DNA of 64,000 bases from positions 1,798,001 through 1,862,000 of the forward strand of contig JACGCM010000669.1 of assembly GCA_014058105.1 (NCBI GenBank). Direction: 5' to 3'. The stretch comes from Kingdonia uniflora (Eukaryota > Streptophyta > Magnoliopsida > Ranunculales > Circaeasteraceae). Made by a program: the position numbers and the translations under genes. The notes below the pieces were generated by a model, which was given only the letters and a program-made list of their open reading frames with translations, made no database searches and was not told the DNA's origin. Below, one piece after another: positions 46,591 to 56,613 of the stretch; the stretch's first letter is position 1; each line of letters begins with the position of its first letter.

Positions 46591-47019
46591 ATAAGAGAGA
46601 TCCCTCAAACTCGATTTCTCACGATTAGAGATAAACTCATTATTGCCATTAAAGATGAGCTGATATTTGATTCCCAATCAGGTTGTATCTCATAGAGCAT
46701 CGTCTACAATTAATAATAGTTCTCTTTCTCTTCACCGTTCTAATTGTTAGCTATGACGATTTATTTCTATCCCAACATAATTTGCATGAGTACTCTCACA
46801 CAACTGTACCAACTTAGCTTGTTATATTGTTTTATGGTCGATAACAGCACATTATTGATAATTATAAAGTCTTAAAATATTATTGGGAACAGTTCAGATC
46901 AACTATTATTATTGGGTACATTTTAGATCGACAATTATTGTCGATGTGTTGGGCAAATTAGCAAGTACTAAAATATTGCTGAATAGATTACGTATTGACA
47001 AATTATTGTCGGTGACAGG

Positions 47020-47240
47020 CACCCATCTCATCATCATTTACCTTTTAAGAGGACCTATCTTATTATCATCATTTTCCTTTAAAGAGGACCCATCTCATCA
47101 TCATCATTTTCCTTTAAAGAGGACCCATCTCATCAATTAATTTAAAGAAAACTCATCTCATCATCATCACTTGCCTCTACTAACCCATCTCATCATTTAC
47201 TTCAAAGAAGACCCATCTCATCATTATCATTTGTCTTTAC
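47020..47240 (+). repeat. Short tandem repeats with CCCATCTCATCATCATCATT
   Basis: About six imperfect ~37-bp units combining CATCTCATCATC and CCTTTAAAGAGGA, between the inverted end and D. The 85-codon open stretch over it (46,883-47,140) is repeat-derived and not called as a gene. Confidence 0.8.
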
Positions 47241-47653
47241 TAACTTCATATCTAAAATAAAAATTGTCGAATTACTTTAATTTTGACAATATTTAAACTA
47301 AAAATTGTCAATTTTCTTTAACTTCAACAATTTGAATTTATCAACAATCCATCAACCGACAATCCATCCATGATTTAACTTTAGTTATTGTAATTGAAAT
47401 AAATCGACAATATACTATCGCTTACTACTTTAATCGACAATATGTTATTTACTAGCGACGACATACAAGCAAAAAAAACTCAGTTTATTGGATTCTTCAA
47501 CATCAACATAAAAAACATAATTTATAAAATGGATTCCAATATTCTTTTACATAGACAGTAAAACCCAAAATGAAAACTCTAAACAATACTTTTGATCTTC
47601 AAGGACTCGTCTTTTCCAGTTCAACTCGATAATGGTGTATACAAAATTTGTGA
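47241..47653 (+). other. TCGACAAT-rich subterminal region
   Basis: TCGACAAT or its complement recurs several times from 46,920 to 47,445, in both orientations; the right arm has ATCGACAAA and TGTCGATTTG at 62,410-62,440. Such repeated short motifs are typical of transposase-binding subterminal regions. Confidence 0.5.
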
Positions 47654-47830
47654 TGTAGTGGCTTGATTTTGTTGAGGAGAAATTTCACTCTTACACCTTG
47701 AGAATTATCTTCGACTAGGGGTCTTAACAAATATATAAGACAATAATAAGAGTGATTACTGCATTAACATACTTGCGTGGATTCCATGAATTGGTGTTCT
47801 CCACGACCTTTAGCGAGGATTTGAATGGGA

Positions 47831-47882
<52 letters not shown>

Positions 47883-48338
47883 TTTCGGTCACATTTTGAA
47901 TCGAGAGAAGGTTATAGGTTACAGGGTACTCGAAGTTAATATTGGAAAGGTTTTGGCTGTGTTTTTCTAACCCTTTCATAGTGTTTCTCCTTTCCAATTT
48001 ATAGAAGATAGGAAAAGGTGAGTCACCATGTGAGGCCAGATTACATGTATATCTTGTGGGCTGTCTGGCCACTTGTTTTTACTGTTCTGTCTAGTAAGTT
48101 GGCTATCAGGTATGTCTGTCTCTCTAGAATTAGTCAAAGCCTCTCTAGAGTTGGTATTGACCAACTGTCTTTGACTTTGGCTTATACTAGCTTTGATGAT
48201 GCCTTCGAGTGTTCGGTTAATCTCGGAAGGCTTCATGGAATTCGGTGTTACCTTACTGGTCATCGAGTATATTGGTAGGCTTTGATGTAGCCTTCGTGTA
48301 TTCGGTAAGTCTTAGGAGGCTATGAGTAGGCTACAATA
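47654..48338 (-). repeat. 3' LTR of D (low-coordinate copy)
   Basis: Plus-strand start TGTAGTGGCTTGATTTT aligns with TGTAGGGGCGCGATTTC at 61,684; its end GGCTACAATA aligns with GGCTACTACA. Followed by a CCCCCTCTCAGC tract (polypurine on the minus strand, 48,339-48,354). Confidence 0.87.
47832..47880. repeat. (TA)n microsatellite in the 3' LTR of D
   Basis: 49 bp of alternating AT; the other LTR has only GATATATATTG at the same place (61,862-61,872), so the run expanded after insertion. Confidence 0.95.
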
Positions 48339-48755
48339 TTTACCCCCTCTCAGCTGGTACCTCAAAAATTATTATAGAGAGCGCGTGCTGAGAAAAATTG
48401 TTAGGCGTAGGAAGTTGGAAAGTTGATTGGTATGAATGTGGGTAGTTCCAAGATCATTAATAATGATGATATTGATTAAGGAAGTAATTAATACTCCTTA
48501 AACAGGGTATAAATATATTATTTTTTTTTGGGGGGGGGGGTTTAAATTGAGTGGTTCGGTGTAGTATCGTTTTAAAGAAAATAAATAAAGAAATTGGGAT
48601 GTATCACATTCAGCGCCACTCGGACAAACTGTGGTTATTCGACTTGTGTTCGACTGGATGCGGGTGGGATACAGATTTGGTTTTAGTGAAGGAGAATTAT
48701 GAATGTGCCCATGGGGAGGTAGAATTATCACTGAAGAATAGGTTGTTCAAACCAA

Positions 48756-48827
48756 GTAAGTTGATAGTCGAATTTTGTTGTTGTGTTGGTTGGAATAGAA
48801 TTTTGACTTTTAATTCCTATTTTGCAG
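48756..48827 (+). other. Conserved intron of accessory gene in D
   Basis: Donor CCAA/GTAAGTTGATAG and acceptor ATTTTGCAG/ATCC, 72 nt, at the position of the 78-nt introns in C and E. Confidence 0.7.
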
Positions 48828-49253
48828 ATCCCACCAATAATGAACTAAAGAACCCGAGGTCCTATATTGACAACCTTATCAATGAGAGTGAGGACTGGGT
48901 GAATAAGGTATTTTGGAAGTTGAGGATTATAAATAAAAGGTAGAAGAAGATAGATACATTATCGAGAGGCGTGCCGACTGTAGCTGGTTCGTCGAAGAGG
49001 AGAAAAGAAGCAGGTACCTCTGCAGAAGTAAGTGATATGGATATAAATATCTGACTCGTAAGTCGAGCTTCGTACCGTGGACCCGTTGAGGAGTTCCTAT
49101 ATCGACCCACTCAATTGTACCCAAAGTAATTCCGAAAGTAGTACAACAGACCCAAAAATTGAAAGGAAAAGCCACGGCCGAAGGCTCAACCGCTCATTTG
49201 ACAAATATGACTAGCTGAAAGAGGAGTCATGAGCAGATGGCAAAAGGAGGTGA

Positions 49254-49380
49254 CTCGAACATTCTCCTCCTGTTCGGTCGTGAGCCGCCTAGCTTCGGCC
49301 GAGTCATCTCCTTCTGCCATTTGCTCATGACTCGGCCGAAGCTAGGCGGCTCACGGCCGAACGGGAGAAGAATGTTCGAG
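49254..49380. repeat. 53-bp near-perfect inverted repeat with 21-bp loop
   Basis: Arm 49,254-49,306 is the reverse complement of 49,328-49,380 with 3 mismatches. The loop and start of the second arm also repeat, inverted, the sequence at 49,229-49,256 (ATGAGCAGATGGCA). The structure is a fold-back duplication in the D accessory gene and is absent from A, C and E. Confidence 0.93.
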
Positions 49381-49460
49381 CGACGGTAGATTCGATAAAA
49401 AATCTATGTGCAACAAACCCAAAAGAAGTAGGGTGACGTGCTAAGGTGGTTTGGCGCCAG

Positions 49461-49567
49461 GTAAGTTTTTTTTTGGCTTGAAGTTGAATTTATGTCTCGA
49501 TAACTGTTGACTAGTTGAGGTGTTTATGTTCCATGCAAATGCATGCAAGGATGATCTTATTTACCAG
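49461..49567 (+). other. Intron 2 of accessory gene in D
   Basis: Donor GCGCCAG/GTAAGTTT and acceptor ATTTACCAG/GGTGC, 107 nt. Confidence 0.7.
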
Positions 49568-50229
49568 GGTGCAGAAGGCATTGACTGAGAGGCTAAAGGA
49601 GGCGAAAGACGGGAGTGAGCCCACGAAGGGGACCATTCTGTCTCTGAAGACCTGAATTGGAGAGCTAGAGAAAGAATAGTTGCAAATTCGTTCTGATGCA
49701 GCGAGGGAGAGCTTGACGGTGGTCAAAAGGTGTAATGCGAAGGTGGCAGTGCTAGAAGCAAAGGTAGCATGCCAAGAAGAGCAACTTCGAGATAGCAATG
49801 CACGGTTTCAGGCAATGTTCGATCAAGTGTACGAGGTGAGTTCAAAACTGAAGAAATTTGTTGATAGACTAGGGTATAACCTGAAGACCTTTAAATTTTA
49901 TCCCTAGAGGAGAAGCCTGCTATCGATGATGCTGCAAGCATGGAGTGAACAAAAATAAACCCCTGAGGTCAAAGGTACTAGTGTTAAGAATATGGAGGCC
50001 GCGCCTATAGAAGAGAACCCTGGTGGTAAAGAAGTGATTGTGCCTGTAAAGAACGATGGTAACCCATTGTGAGCTGTTTGTCTTGAGAGAATAAACTTGC
50101 CTTTCTCTGGAGTGCTTATTTGAAAGAAACTGTTGGCTATGTGATGTATGTTGAAATAATGCTTGATATTTTGATTTAAACAAGTTGATATATACTGGTA
50201 TTTTGTGTGATCGAATGAGCTGGCTAGGC

Positions 50230-51150
50230 GAGAGTTGAATTTATACTTGAGAACTGGAACCTTGAAAGCTTCAAGGTCACCCCTAGGTATTCTATCCGCA
50301 GGTTTGATCTTGCACGAAACATGAGCCCTAATGCATCCCCGAGTGTTTGGTATATCAACCATTCATGCCACTCGGGAATGCTCGAATTGGAACCTTAAAA
50401 AACTTCGAGGTCGCCCCCAACTATTAGTCAGGTCGAAGGGTTGACTGGATACTTAGGTTTGCCAAAATCAAGAGGTTCACAGGCCTTCGAAGTCGCCCTC
50501 GGGTATTTCTATCCGTGGGTTTAAGCCTATATAAAGCATGATATTGTCGGCCTCAATGCATCCCCGGGTGTCCGGTCTATCAATCATTTATGCCACTCGG
50601 CAGTGCTCGAATTAGAACCTTGAAAAACATTGAGGTTACCCCCAAGTATCTGTCGGGTCGAAGGGTTGAATGGATACTTAGGTTAGCCTAAATTAAGAAG
50701 TTCACAGAACTTTGAGGTCGCCCCCGGATATTTCTATCCGCGATTTTGAGCCTATAAGAAGCGTGATGTGGTCGGCCCTAATACATCCCTGGGTGTCCAG
50801 TTTGCTGACCATTCACGCCACTCGGGAATGCTTGAATTGGAACCTTGAATAACTTTGAGGTCACCCCCAAGTATCAGTTAGATCAAAGGGTTGACTGGAT
50901 TCATATGTTTGCCCTAATCAAGAATTTCACAGGACTTCGAGGTCACCCCCGGGTATTTCTATCCACGGGTTTGAGCTTATATGAGGCATAATGTGGTCGG
51001 CCCCAATATATCCCCGAGTGTCCGGTCTATCGACTATTCATGCCACTCGGGAGTACTCAAATTGGAGCCTTAAAAAACTTCATGGTCGGCCCCAAGTATC
51101 ATTCAGGGTGAAGGGTTGGCTGGATACATAGGTATGCCCAAATTTAGATG
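50230..51150 (-). repeat. Tandem array of ~225-bp units in D, about 4 copies
   Basis: ACTTAGGTTTGCC-like anchors near 50,449, 50,677, 50,903 and 51,123 (spacing 228, 226, 220), same unit as in A. The array is about half the size of A's. Confidence 0.88.
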
Positions 51151-51289
51151 TTCACAAGAGATATGAGATGATACACAAGGGAGAAAAATATGTTTATTGA
51201 TTATATTGTAGTTATATTAGTTGCAAGAAGGGGTGGCCGTGGTCTATTATATGAGACTAACTGCATCATATTCCAAGGATTGGGTAGGG

Positions 51290-52510
51290 GTTCCTCGACT
51301 TCAGTCATCAAGTAATATGATCCTTTATCAATTTTGTCATACGCGACAAAAGATCTTACCCAAGATTCTGCTAACTTGCCGGCATTACGAGGTTTTGAGG
51401 AGGGTATGACTCGTCAAAGTACCAGATCACTTATATCGAAGCACCGTGGTGAAACCCTTTTATTGTAGGATTTCTGGAATGAGATCTAATATCATCTGAG
51501 GTTATCTAAGGCTCAGTCTCTGGTTTTATCAATCCATAACATATTGCATCTAAGTTTGAACTTGTTGTCTTCATCGAGAAGATCAGGGTCGAGTATAGGT
51601 CACTCAAATTAAGTGGGAAAAATAGCTTTGGTACCATAGGCTAAGAAGAAATGAGTATAGCCTGTCGCTTTTAAGGGTGTGGTATGGTAGGCCCAGAGTA
51701 CATGCTTAATTCTTAAACCCAACGCCCTTTCTTATCGTTGACGCATTTCTTAAGACCATCAACTATAGTTTTGTAGATTGCTTCGACCTGACCATTCTCT
51801 TATGGGTAATAGGGTAAGGAAGGGGAGATGATAATATTGTATTTTTTGAGGAATGTTCGAACCTTGTTTCCTACGAACAGTGGACCATTGCCGTATCGAA
51901 TCCTAAGTGGGCAACCGAAGCATGTAATAATATTTTCCCAAAGGAACTTTGCAACCTCTTCTTACCTTGTTCGATATAAAGGTACCACCTCAATCCATTT
52001 AGTAAATTAGTCTATAATAACAAAAATATGTTCTTTGTTGCCCAAAGCTTTGGGGAAAGGGCCTACTAGATCAATATCCCATCTCTTAAATGGCCACACA
52101 ACTTAGCTTCATTAGAGTTCTTTGGAGGGGACTCGAATGTTATGGGCATGACATTGGCATTATTTACTGTGTTTCACATACACTTCGGTTTGTTTCTTCA
52201 TATTCGGTAAGAACATACCCTATGCGATTGCACGGAGATCCATAGATCGACCAGTGGTGTAGGACCCACAATTGCCTTCTTTGAGTTTAGTAAGGATGGT
52301 TGCGGCTTCGCGTTAGGATATGTAGCTGAGGTATACGCCATTTGATGATTTGCGGTGTAGACCGCCTTTGAGGATGGTGTACTGTCGACAGTTTTCCAGA
52401 AGCGGGCACTTGGCTTTTGGGTTCTCTGGTATAGTGGAACTATTGAAGTATGCAAGGAAGGGTGTACGCTAGTCTTTGGGATCGAGACTCTCGCCCCCAG
52501 TATTGATGGT
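51290..52510 (-). pseudogene. Element D integrase
   Basis: Minus strand: the H2C2 region near 52,250-52,120, 'DIDLVGPFPKALG' (first Asp kept), 'RIRYGNGPLFVGNKVRTFLK' with Gly in place of the second catalytic Asp, 'ENGQVEAIYKTIVDGLKK' with Glu kept, and a C-terminal domain to about 51,290. Stops interrupt. Confidence 0.82.
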
Positions 52511-52519
52511 ATTGACTTC

Positions 52520-52975
52520 CATCTAATCGATACATGGGCATTCGAGTACTTTGATATTGAGGGTTCGAGATTCGAACTGGCTTAACATGGCTGCGATATA
52601 AGTGAGGGCGTTGGCATGTCTATTTTTACCTCGAGGGTAATGTGTAATTGATGATTTTTTACGGAAGCGATCCATGCACTGGCGGATAAGTGTTGTGTAC
52701 TCGGCCATGCGACTGTTCGCCTGGTTTTCATCAGTGTACTATCATTGGACGAGCTGGGAATTAGTAAATGCGGCTAGTTTGAGAACACCAAATTCGTGGG
52801 CAAGATCGAGACCATATAGCAAAGCTTTGTATTCGGCCACATTGTTGGTACATTTGAAGTTTATCTTGATGGCCTTTACGATTCTGTCATTTGAAGGTGT
52901 GACCAGGAAGATACCTATCCCAAAACCGTTTGGTCCTGTAGATCCATCTGTAAAAGTACGTTATAGCATGGGGGA
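52520..52975 (-). pseudogene. Element D RNase HI part
   Basis: 'GSTGPNGFGIGIFLVTPSND', 'KCTNNVAEYKALLYGLDLA', then 'TTLIRQCMDRFRKKSSITHY' and 'NALTYIAAMLSQ'. Directly upstream (about 52,960) the frame joins RT leftovers, so the RT palm and connection domain are deleted. Confidence 0.78.
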
Positions 52976-53147
52976 AGGGGTACCTGATTGTAACCCAAAG
53001 CCGTATAGATATGCGCTCAAGGTTGGCTGTAACATCTAGAAGTACTAAAATAATTTGAAGAGGGAAGATATCCTTCGGCGTGTACTTGCTGAGATCGGTA
53101 AAATCAACGCAGATTTGGATCTTGCAATTCTTCTTAGGGACGACAAC
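52976..53147 (-). pseudogene. Element D RT fragment left of E
   Basis: 'IQICVDFTDLSKYTPKDIF' and 'VLLDVTANLERIS' can be read on the minus strand across shifts; no YIDD is present. It is the remnant between the E insertion and the deletion near 52,960. Confidence 0.7.
53143..53147. repeat. Target site duplication of E, left copy
   Basis: ACAAC before the LTR; GCAAC at 59,033-59,037 after it, one mismatch. RT reading from A supports one site split here. Confidence 0.8.
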
Positions 53148-53953
53148 TGTAAGGAGCTAACTCCGTTTAGAGGGGGAGTTAGATCTCACAACGTACAGTC
53201 GATCTTCAGTCAGAGGATACAAGTAATTGGCCTAAATAAGATCTATCTAAAGACAAATACTTGCGTAGAGGCCCGAATGTGACTCTCTATGACTTCTGAT
53301 GTGGATTTTTAAGATAGATTGTATTACTGATGAGTAAATGACAGGGTTTGAGTACAGGGTAGCCGAAGGAAAAATGCAAGAGGCTAGAGATGATTTTTCT
53401 AACCCTTGCTTGGTTTCTCCTCTCCTCTATTTATAGAGACATAGGGAGCTAAGTCACCAAGTGTAGGTCAGGATTACATGATTGCGCTGTCAGAAAATCC
53501 TGGCAAGTTATGGGTGCTGGTCTTGTCAGTACTGTTAATGCTGCATTTATTGGTGATAGCTCTGATCGGCGCAGTGGTTGGACCTGTCACTGTAGATGCA
53601 CAGGCCAATCAATGCGCCGTCTTATCTGATGCAGTAGTTGTCTGTCTTATCTTGCTTCGACCGTGTGTTAGTGAGATCGAAGGATTTCTGCTGTAGAATG
53701 TGAATCCATTCTCGAAGCTTTGTCTGGTAGGCTGGCTATCTGTCTTGTCATACTTCGACCATATACAGATATGATCGAAGGATGTCTGCTGCAATGTACT
53801 GATCTATCCCTGAAGCTTTGCCTGGTGTTGAAGGTTCGTCACTGGGGGATCTTTGGGGAGCCTATTTTAGGGATTGAGTGGGCTTTAATACATTCGAGTA
53901 GGCTATGAAGTGGGCTTTGGCTGTCTGTCGAAGGCTACGAGTAGGCTATTACA
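53148..53953 (-). repeat. 3' LTR of E (low-coordinate copy)
   Basis: TGTAAGGAGC to GGCTATTACA on the plus strand; minus-strand TATAAATA at 53,428-53,435. Preceded, in element sense, by GCTGAGAGGGGGCGAA (53,954-53,970). Confidence 0.92.
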
Positions 53954-54208
53954 TTCGCCCCCTCTCAGCGAAGATCTCGAAGCCAGGTGGAGAGGTATTC
54001 GCTGAGAAAACTGTTCGGTCTTGGAATTTGAGTGGTTTGACTGTCTTGTTTTTCAGGAAAGTAATAAAAAAGGGTTTTTAAGACATACAGGTGGTTATAG
54101 GCCAATAAATGCATTGATGCCTATAAGTATGGGTTATTGCGGAGGAATATTGTATCTTCTTCCATCTGCAATAGTCTTCTGCTCTTTCTCAATATTCTTA
54201 ACATTTGG

Positions 54209-54499
54209 ATGGATATCATGCCGAACACGTATTACCAGAAGAGGATGGGGTTCGCTCGCGATCGTCGAGTGGAGCGGAAGATGGCAGAACTGTATATGAA
54301 GATTTTTGGGCAACATGACCTGAACTGGAACATGCCAGACCTTGTAGAGGTAGGGCCTGAGGAGTTCTTCAATGGTAATCCATATTCTTATCTGTGGGAA
54401 CAGCTGAGGATTCATTTTACGACTGCTGAGAGACGTTATCTCTTTCTGATGGCTCTTGCCGAAAGTCTCTTTTGTACTGAGAAGGTCATCGAGGAGTAA
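54209..54499 (+). CDS. Small accessory ORF 2 of E (intact)
   Basis: 96 codons from ATG at 54,209 (an alternative ATG follows at 54,218) to TAA at 54,497-54,499; open, with no nonsense change. Product: 'KRMGFARDRRVERKMAELYM', 'KIFGQHDLNWNMPDL', 'GPEEFFNGNPYSYLWEQLRI', 'RRYLFLMALAES'. Mixed charge, predicted helical by eye, no signal peptide. The start was chosen because homology with C begins there; the 5' extension to 54,137 is not conserved. Family unknown; related to 'KIAEMREKIFG' of B'. Confidence 0.68.
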   Translation: MDIMPNTYYQKRMGFARDRRVERKMAELYMKIFGQHDLNWNMPDLVEVGPEEFFNGNPYSYLWEQLRIHFTTAERRYLFLMALAESLFCTEKVIEE

Positions 54500-55040
54500 A
54501 ACGCGTCAATTAGAGCTGGTCTTTCCGAAAGTAGGGTTTCGGGTTGATGGTGGAAATATTTGTATTTCTGTAGGCTTCTGTTTGCTATGTGGGAGGGGGT
54601 TGTTTTTGTGTTTGGAGTGGTAGTAAAAATGTAATTTGTTTGTTGGATTTGCTATTTGGAATGGGCAATTTATTTTATGCGTACTTATATTACTGTATGT
54701 GATTGATAATGTAGACGAATGTAAGCGAATACTCTTGTAGGTGCGAGGTAAAGAGATGATCTGAGGTTATTGTTATCTGGGTTATGACGATCAGAATGAG
54801 ATATAGTCGAAGGTATGATGAAATGTTGCTTGTAATAATCGATGGTTATAATGGCCAAATGCTCGATGTGGGTGACGTGCTCGACTAGAGGTCCTCGGGA
54901 ATGAGGTTTGAATGCATGTACCGATAAATCAGTTATGTCTAGGAAGTTGGAGAGATTGCATGTTGACTTTTTGAGGTTCAAAATGAAAGGTTGTCATTAA
55001 TTCAGTTACGGGAGAGGGAAAGTCGTGGTGGATTTGTAGG
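54500..55040. other. Spacer between small ORFs in E
   Basis: No coding supported; it aligns with 35,097-35,568 of C. Confidence 0.5.
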
Positions 55041-55048
55041 TATAAAAG
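55041..55048 (+). promoter_or_regulatory. TATA box for small ORF 1 of E
   Basis: GGTATAAAAGGGG, 75 bp before ATG 55,123; conserved in C (35,089-35,096, minus). Confidence 0.68.
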
Positions 55049-55122
55049 GGGATAGGTTGGAGGGAACTTCTTCATCTGTCCTGCATATTTCTCTCTATCT
55101 CTTACTTTTTTTATTGATCAAC

Positions 55123-55452
55123 ATGGCTAAAAATGTACCGGTTCAGGAAGATCAAGCGGTGTTGAGGGCCAGGAGGATTCAGGATGATTTGTTGGGTCTT
55201 TAACGAAGGATCGGAATAGAGGAGGATATTGATGTTGAAATGCCAGACCTCTTTGAAGTGAAACCTAGGGCACCACTCTATGACATGCCCTTCGCATACA
55301 GGTGGGGCATAGTGCAGATGATGGGGCCGTTCCCCAGCCACCGACTGTCTCTTCTCTAGGGCTTTGCAGAGGATATAGTAGACCAAGAGGATGCAGATGT
55401 AGCGGCCGTTGTCAAAGAGGAGCAGCCCGCAAATAGCGAGGGTCCTCTGTAA
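55123..55452 (+). CDS. Small accessory ORF 1 of E (two nonsense changes)
   Basis: About 109 codons from ATG 55,123 to TAA at 55,450-55,452, with stops after 'DDLLGL' and after 'HRLSLL'. 'RARRIQDDLLGL', 'DVEMPDLFEVKPRAPLYDMP', 'FAYRWGIVQMMG' match C. Acidic tail. Probably the same protein family as C ORF 1. Function unknown. Confidence 0.65.
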
Positions 55453-56183
55453 TGTGGTGGTGTTGTTGATTTCTTTTTGTATGTTTTTGTTGTCTCTTCT
55501 TTTGTTTTGTACGAGGTTTGAAATGTTAGCTGCTTTTCTGAATAAAAATGATTCCTTTGAATAACTTGTTTTGTCGAACTGTGGGTGATAGTAATACAAT
55601 CTGATATTGAATGGATAATACAGTTGTCGAAATGTATAGTTTGTGTAGTTCGAAGATAAAAATGAATTCGTCGAAGGGAAAAGTAAACTGTGGCAAAGCT
55701 AAAAAATTTATCTGTAGGCCTGAGGTCGATGTATTCGGTCGAAGAATCGAAACTTTTGAGTTAAGGGATGTGTTGGATGTCGAAGGTCGATGTATTTAGA
55801 TGAATTTGTTTGAGGCTAGATGCTGAGGATTGTTCAAGACGTGAAGTGGTCAAAAACTCGAGTATAGGAGTGTGTCGAAGATTGAGTTTGATTTGAATAG
55901 CTGTTCTGGCAGTGTACTCAAAGTAATGATGTTGCTTTTCTCGTATGGCAGAAAAAAGGTTATGATGTGACTTTTTGACTTGATTGTTTAGCTTCAAGTA
56001 AGGGAAAAGAAGGTTCGAAAAGCTTCAAGTTTTGCAAGCATATGGTAGTGAGGGTGTTGTTCGTACGTGGGAGGTGCGAGGGGTAAATTGGCCAAACCAC
56101 ATTGGAACCGAAAAGCCGGGGTAGTGGGGTCGTGGTAATGATAGCGTTTAGGAAATCGGGGCGGTTTAGTTGTTTTTGAAAGA
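55453..56183. other. Spacer upstream of the E accessory gene
   Basis: AT-rich, with no conserved coding. It contains the 3' end of small ORF 1 and, near its right end, the presumed promoter of the large gene. Confidence 0.45.
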
Positions 56184-56190
56184 TATATAA
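56184..56190 (+). promoter_or_regulatory. TATA-like box of the E accessory gene
   Basis: AGATATATAACTGGG; C has TATATATAAGTGAG at the corresponding minus-strand place. Confidence 0.48.
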
Positions 56191-56613
56191 CTGGGAAAAT
56201 ATTGATTACTGTATTATGAGAATAAAAAAGTTGGGAAAAGAAAACATACGTTACTTCAAACTTTGGGTGTGTTGCTGCTTTCTTTTGTTCGATCTTGTTG
56301 ATCCGAGAGTAGTGTTACTAACCACTAGTAAGTCACTTGATCTCCGTCATGTTTATTTTGTTTTGTTCTCTGTCTGAGAGGGTGGGTAAGAGATTTGGCG
56401 TTTGAGGTTTAGGGGTTATTTCCGGGAGTAAGATGGCTTATTAGGACTGGGTTTCGACCCAGTCTAGGATTTGGTGAGCTTTTGTTTTGGAGGAGGTATT
56501 GTGTCTGAGATTTGAGGTTGGGAAAAGTATCTGGAAGGGATAGATGGGATAAAGGTGATAGACACAGGATTGTTGAATTTTCCACCCTAATTGTATGCCT
56601 CTTCTTCTGTAGG

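Larger units (their letters stand above)
48560..50072 (+). pseudogene. Element D antisense accessory gene (broken)
   Basis: Starts within the central domain ('TYHIQRHSDKLWLFDL'-like, 'GCGWDTDLVLVKENYE') and continues after an intron with 'INESEDWVNKVFWKLRI', a basic region, an inverted duplication (49,229-49,380), a second intron and a coiled-coil exon (49,680-49,907, 'ARESLTVVKRCNAKVAVLEA', 'RLGYNLKTFKFYP'). The N-terminal part and both small ORFs are missing; a T/G-run junction near 48,520-48,541 marks the deletion. Several stops. Confidence 0.65.

Noticed and set aside
47651..47665. A possible CACTA transposon end (CACTACATCACAAATT on the minus strand at 47,659) with CTTGA beside it, repeated at 62,391
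   Set aside because: The same bases align as the start of the D LTR (TGTAGTGGCTTGATTTT with TGTAGGGGCGCGATTTC at 61,684), which also abuts the primer site. The LTR reading explains both ends.
47752..48072. Open stretches with Ile-Tyr repeats
   Set aside because: Produced by the (TA)n microsatellite.
53478..53696. Hydrophobic open stretches in the E LTRs (also 58,542-58,775), resembling membrane segments
   Set aside because: They lie entirely within LTR sequence and their starts and ends are not kept between the two copies.
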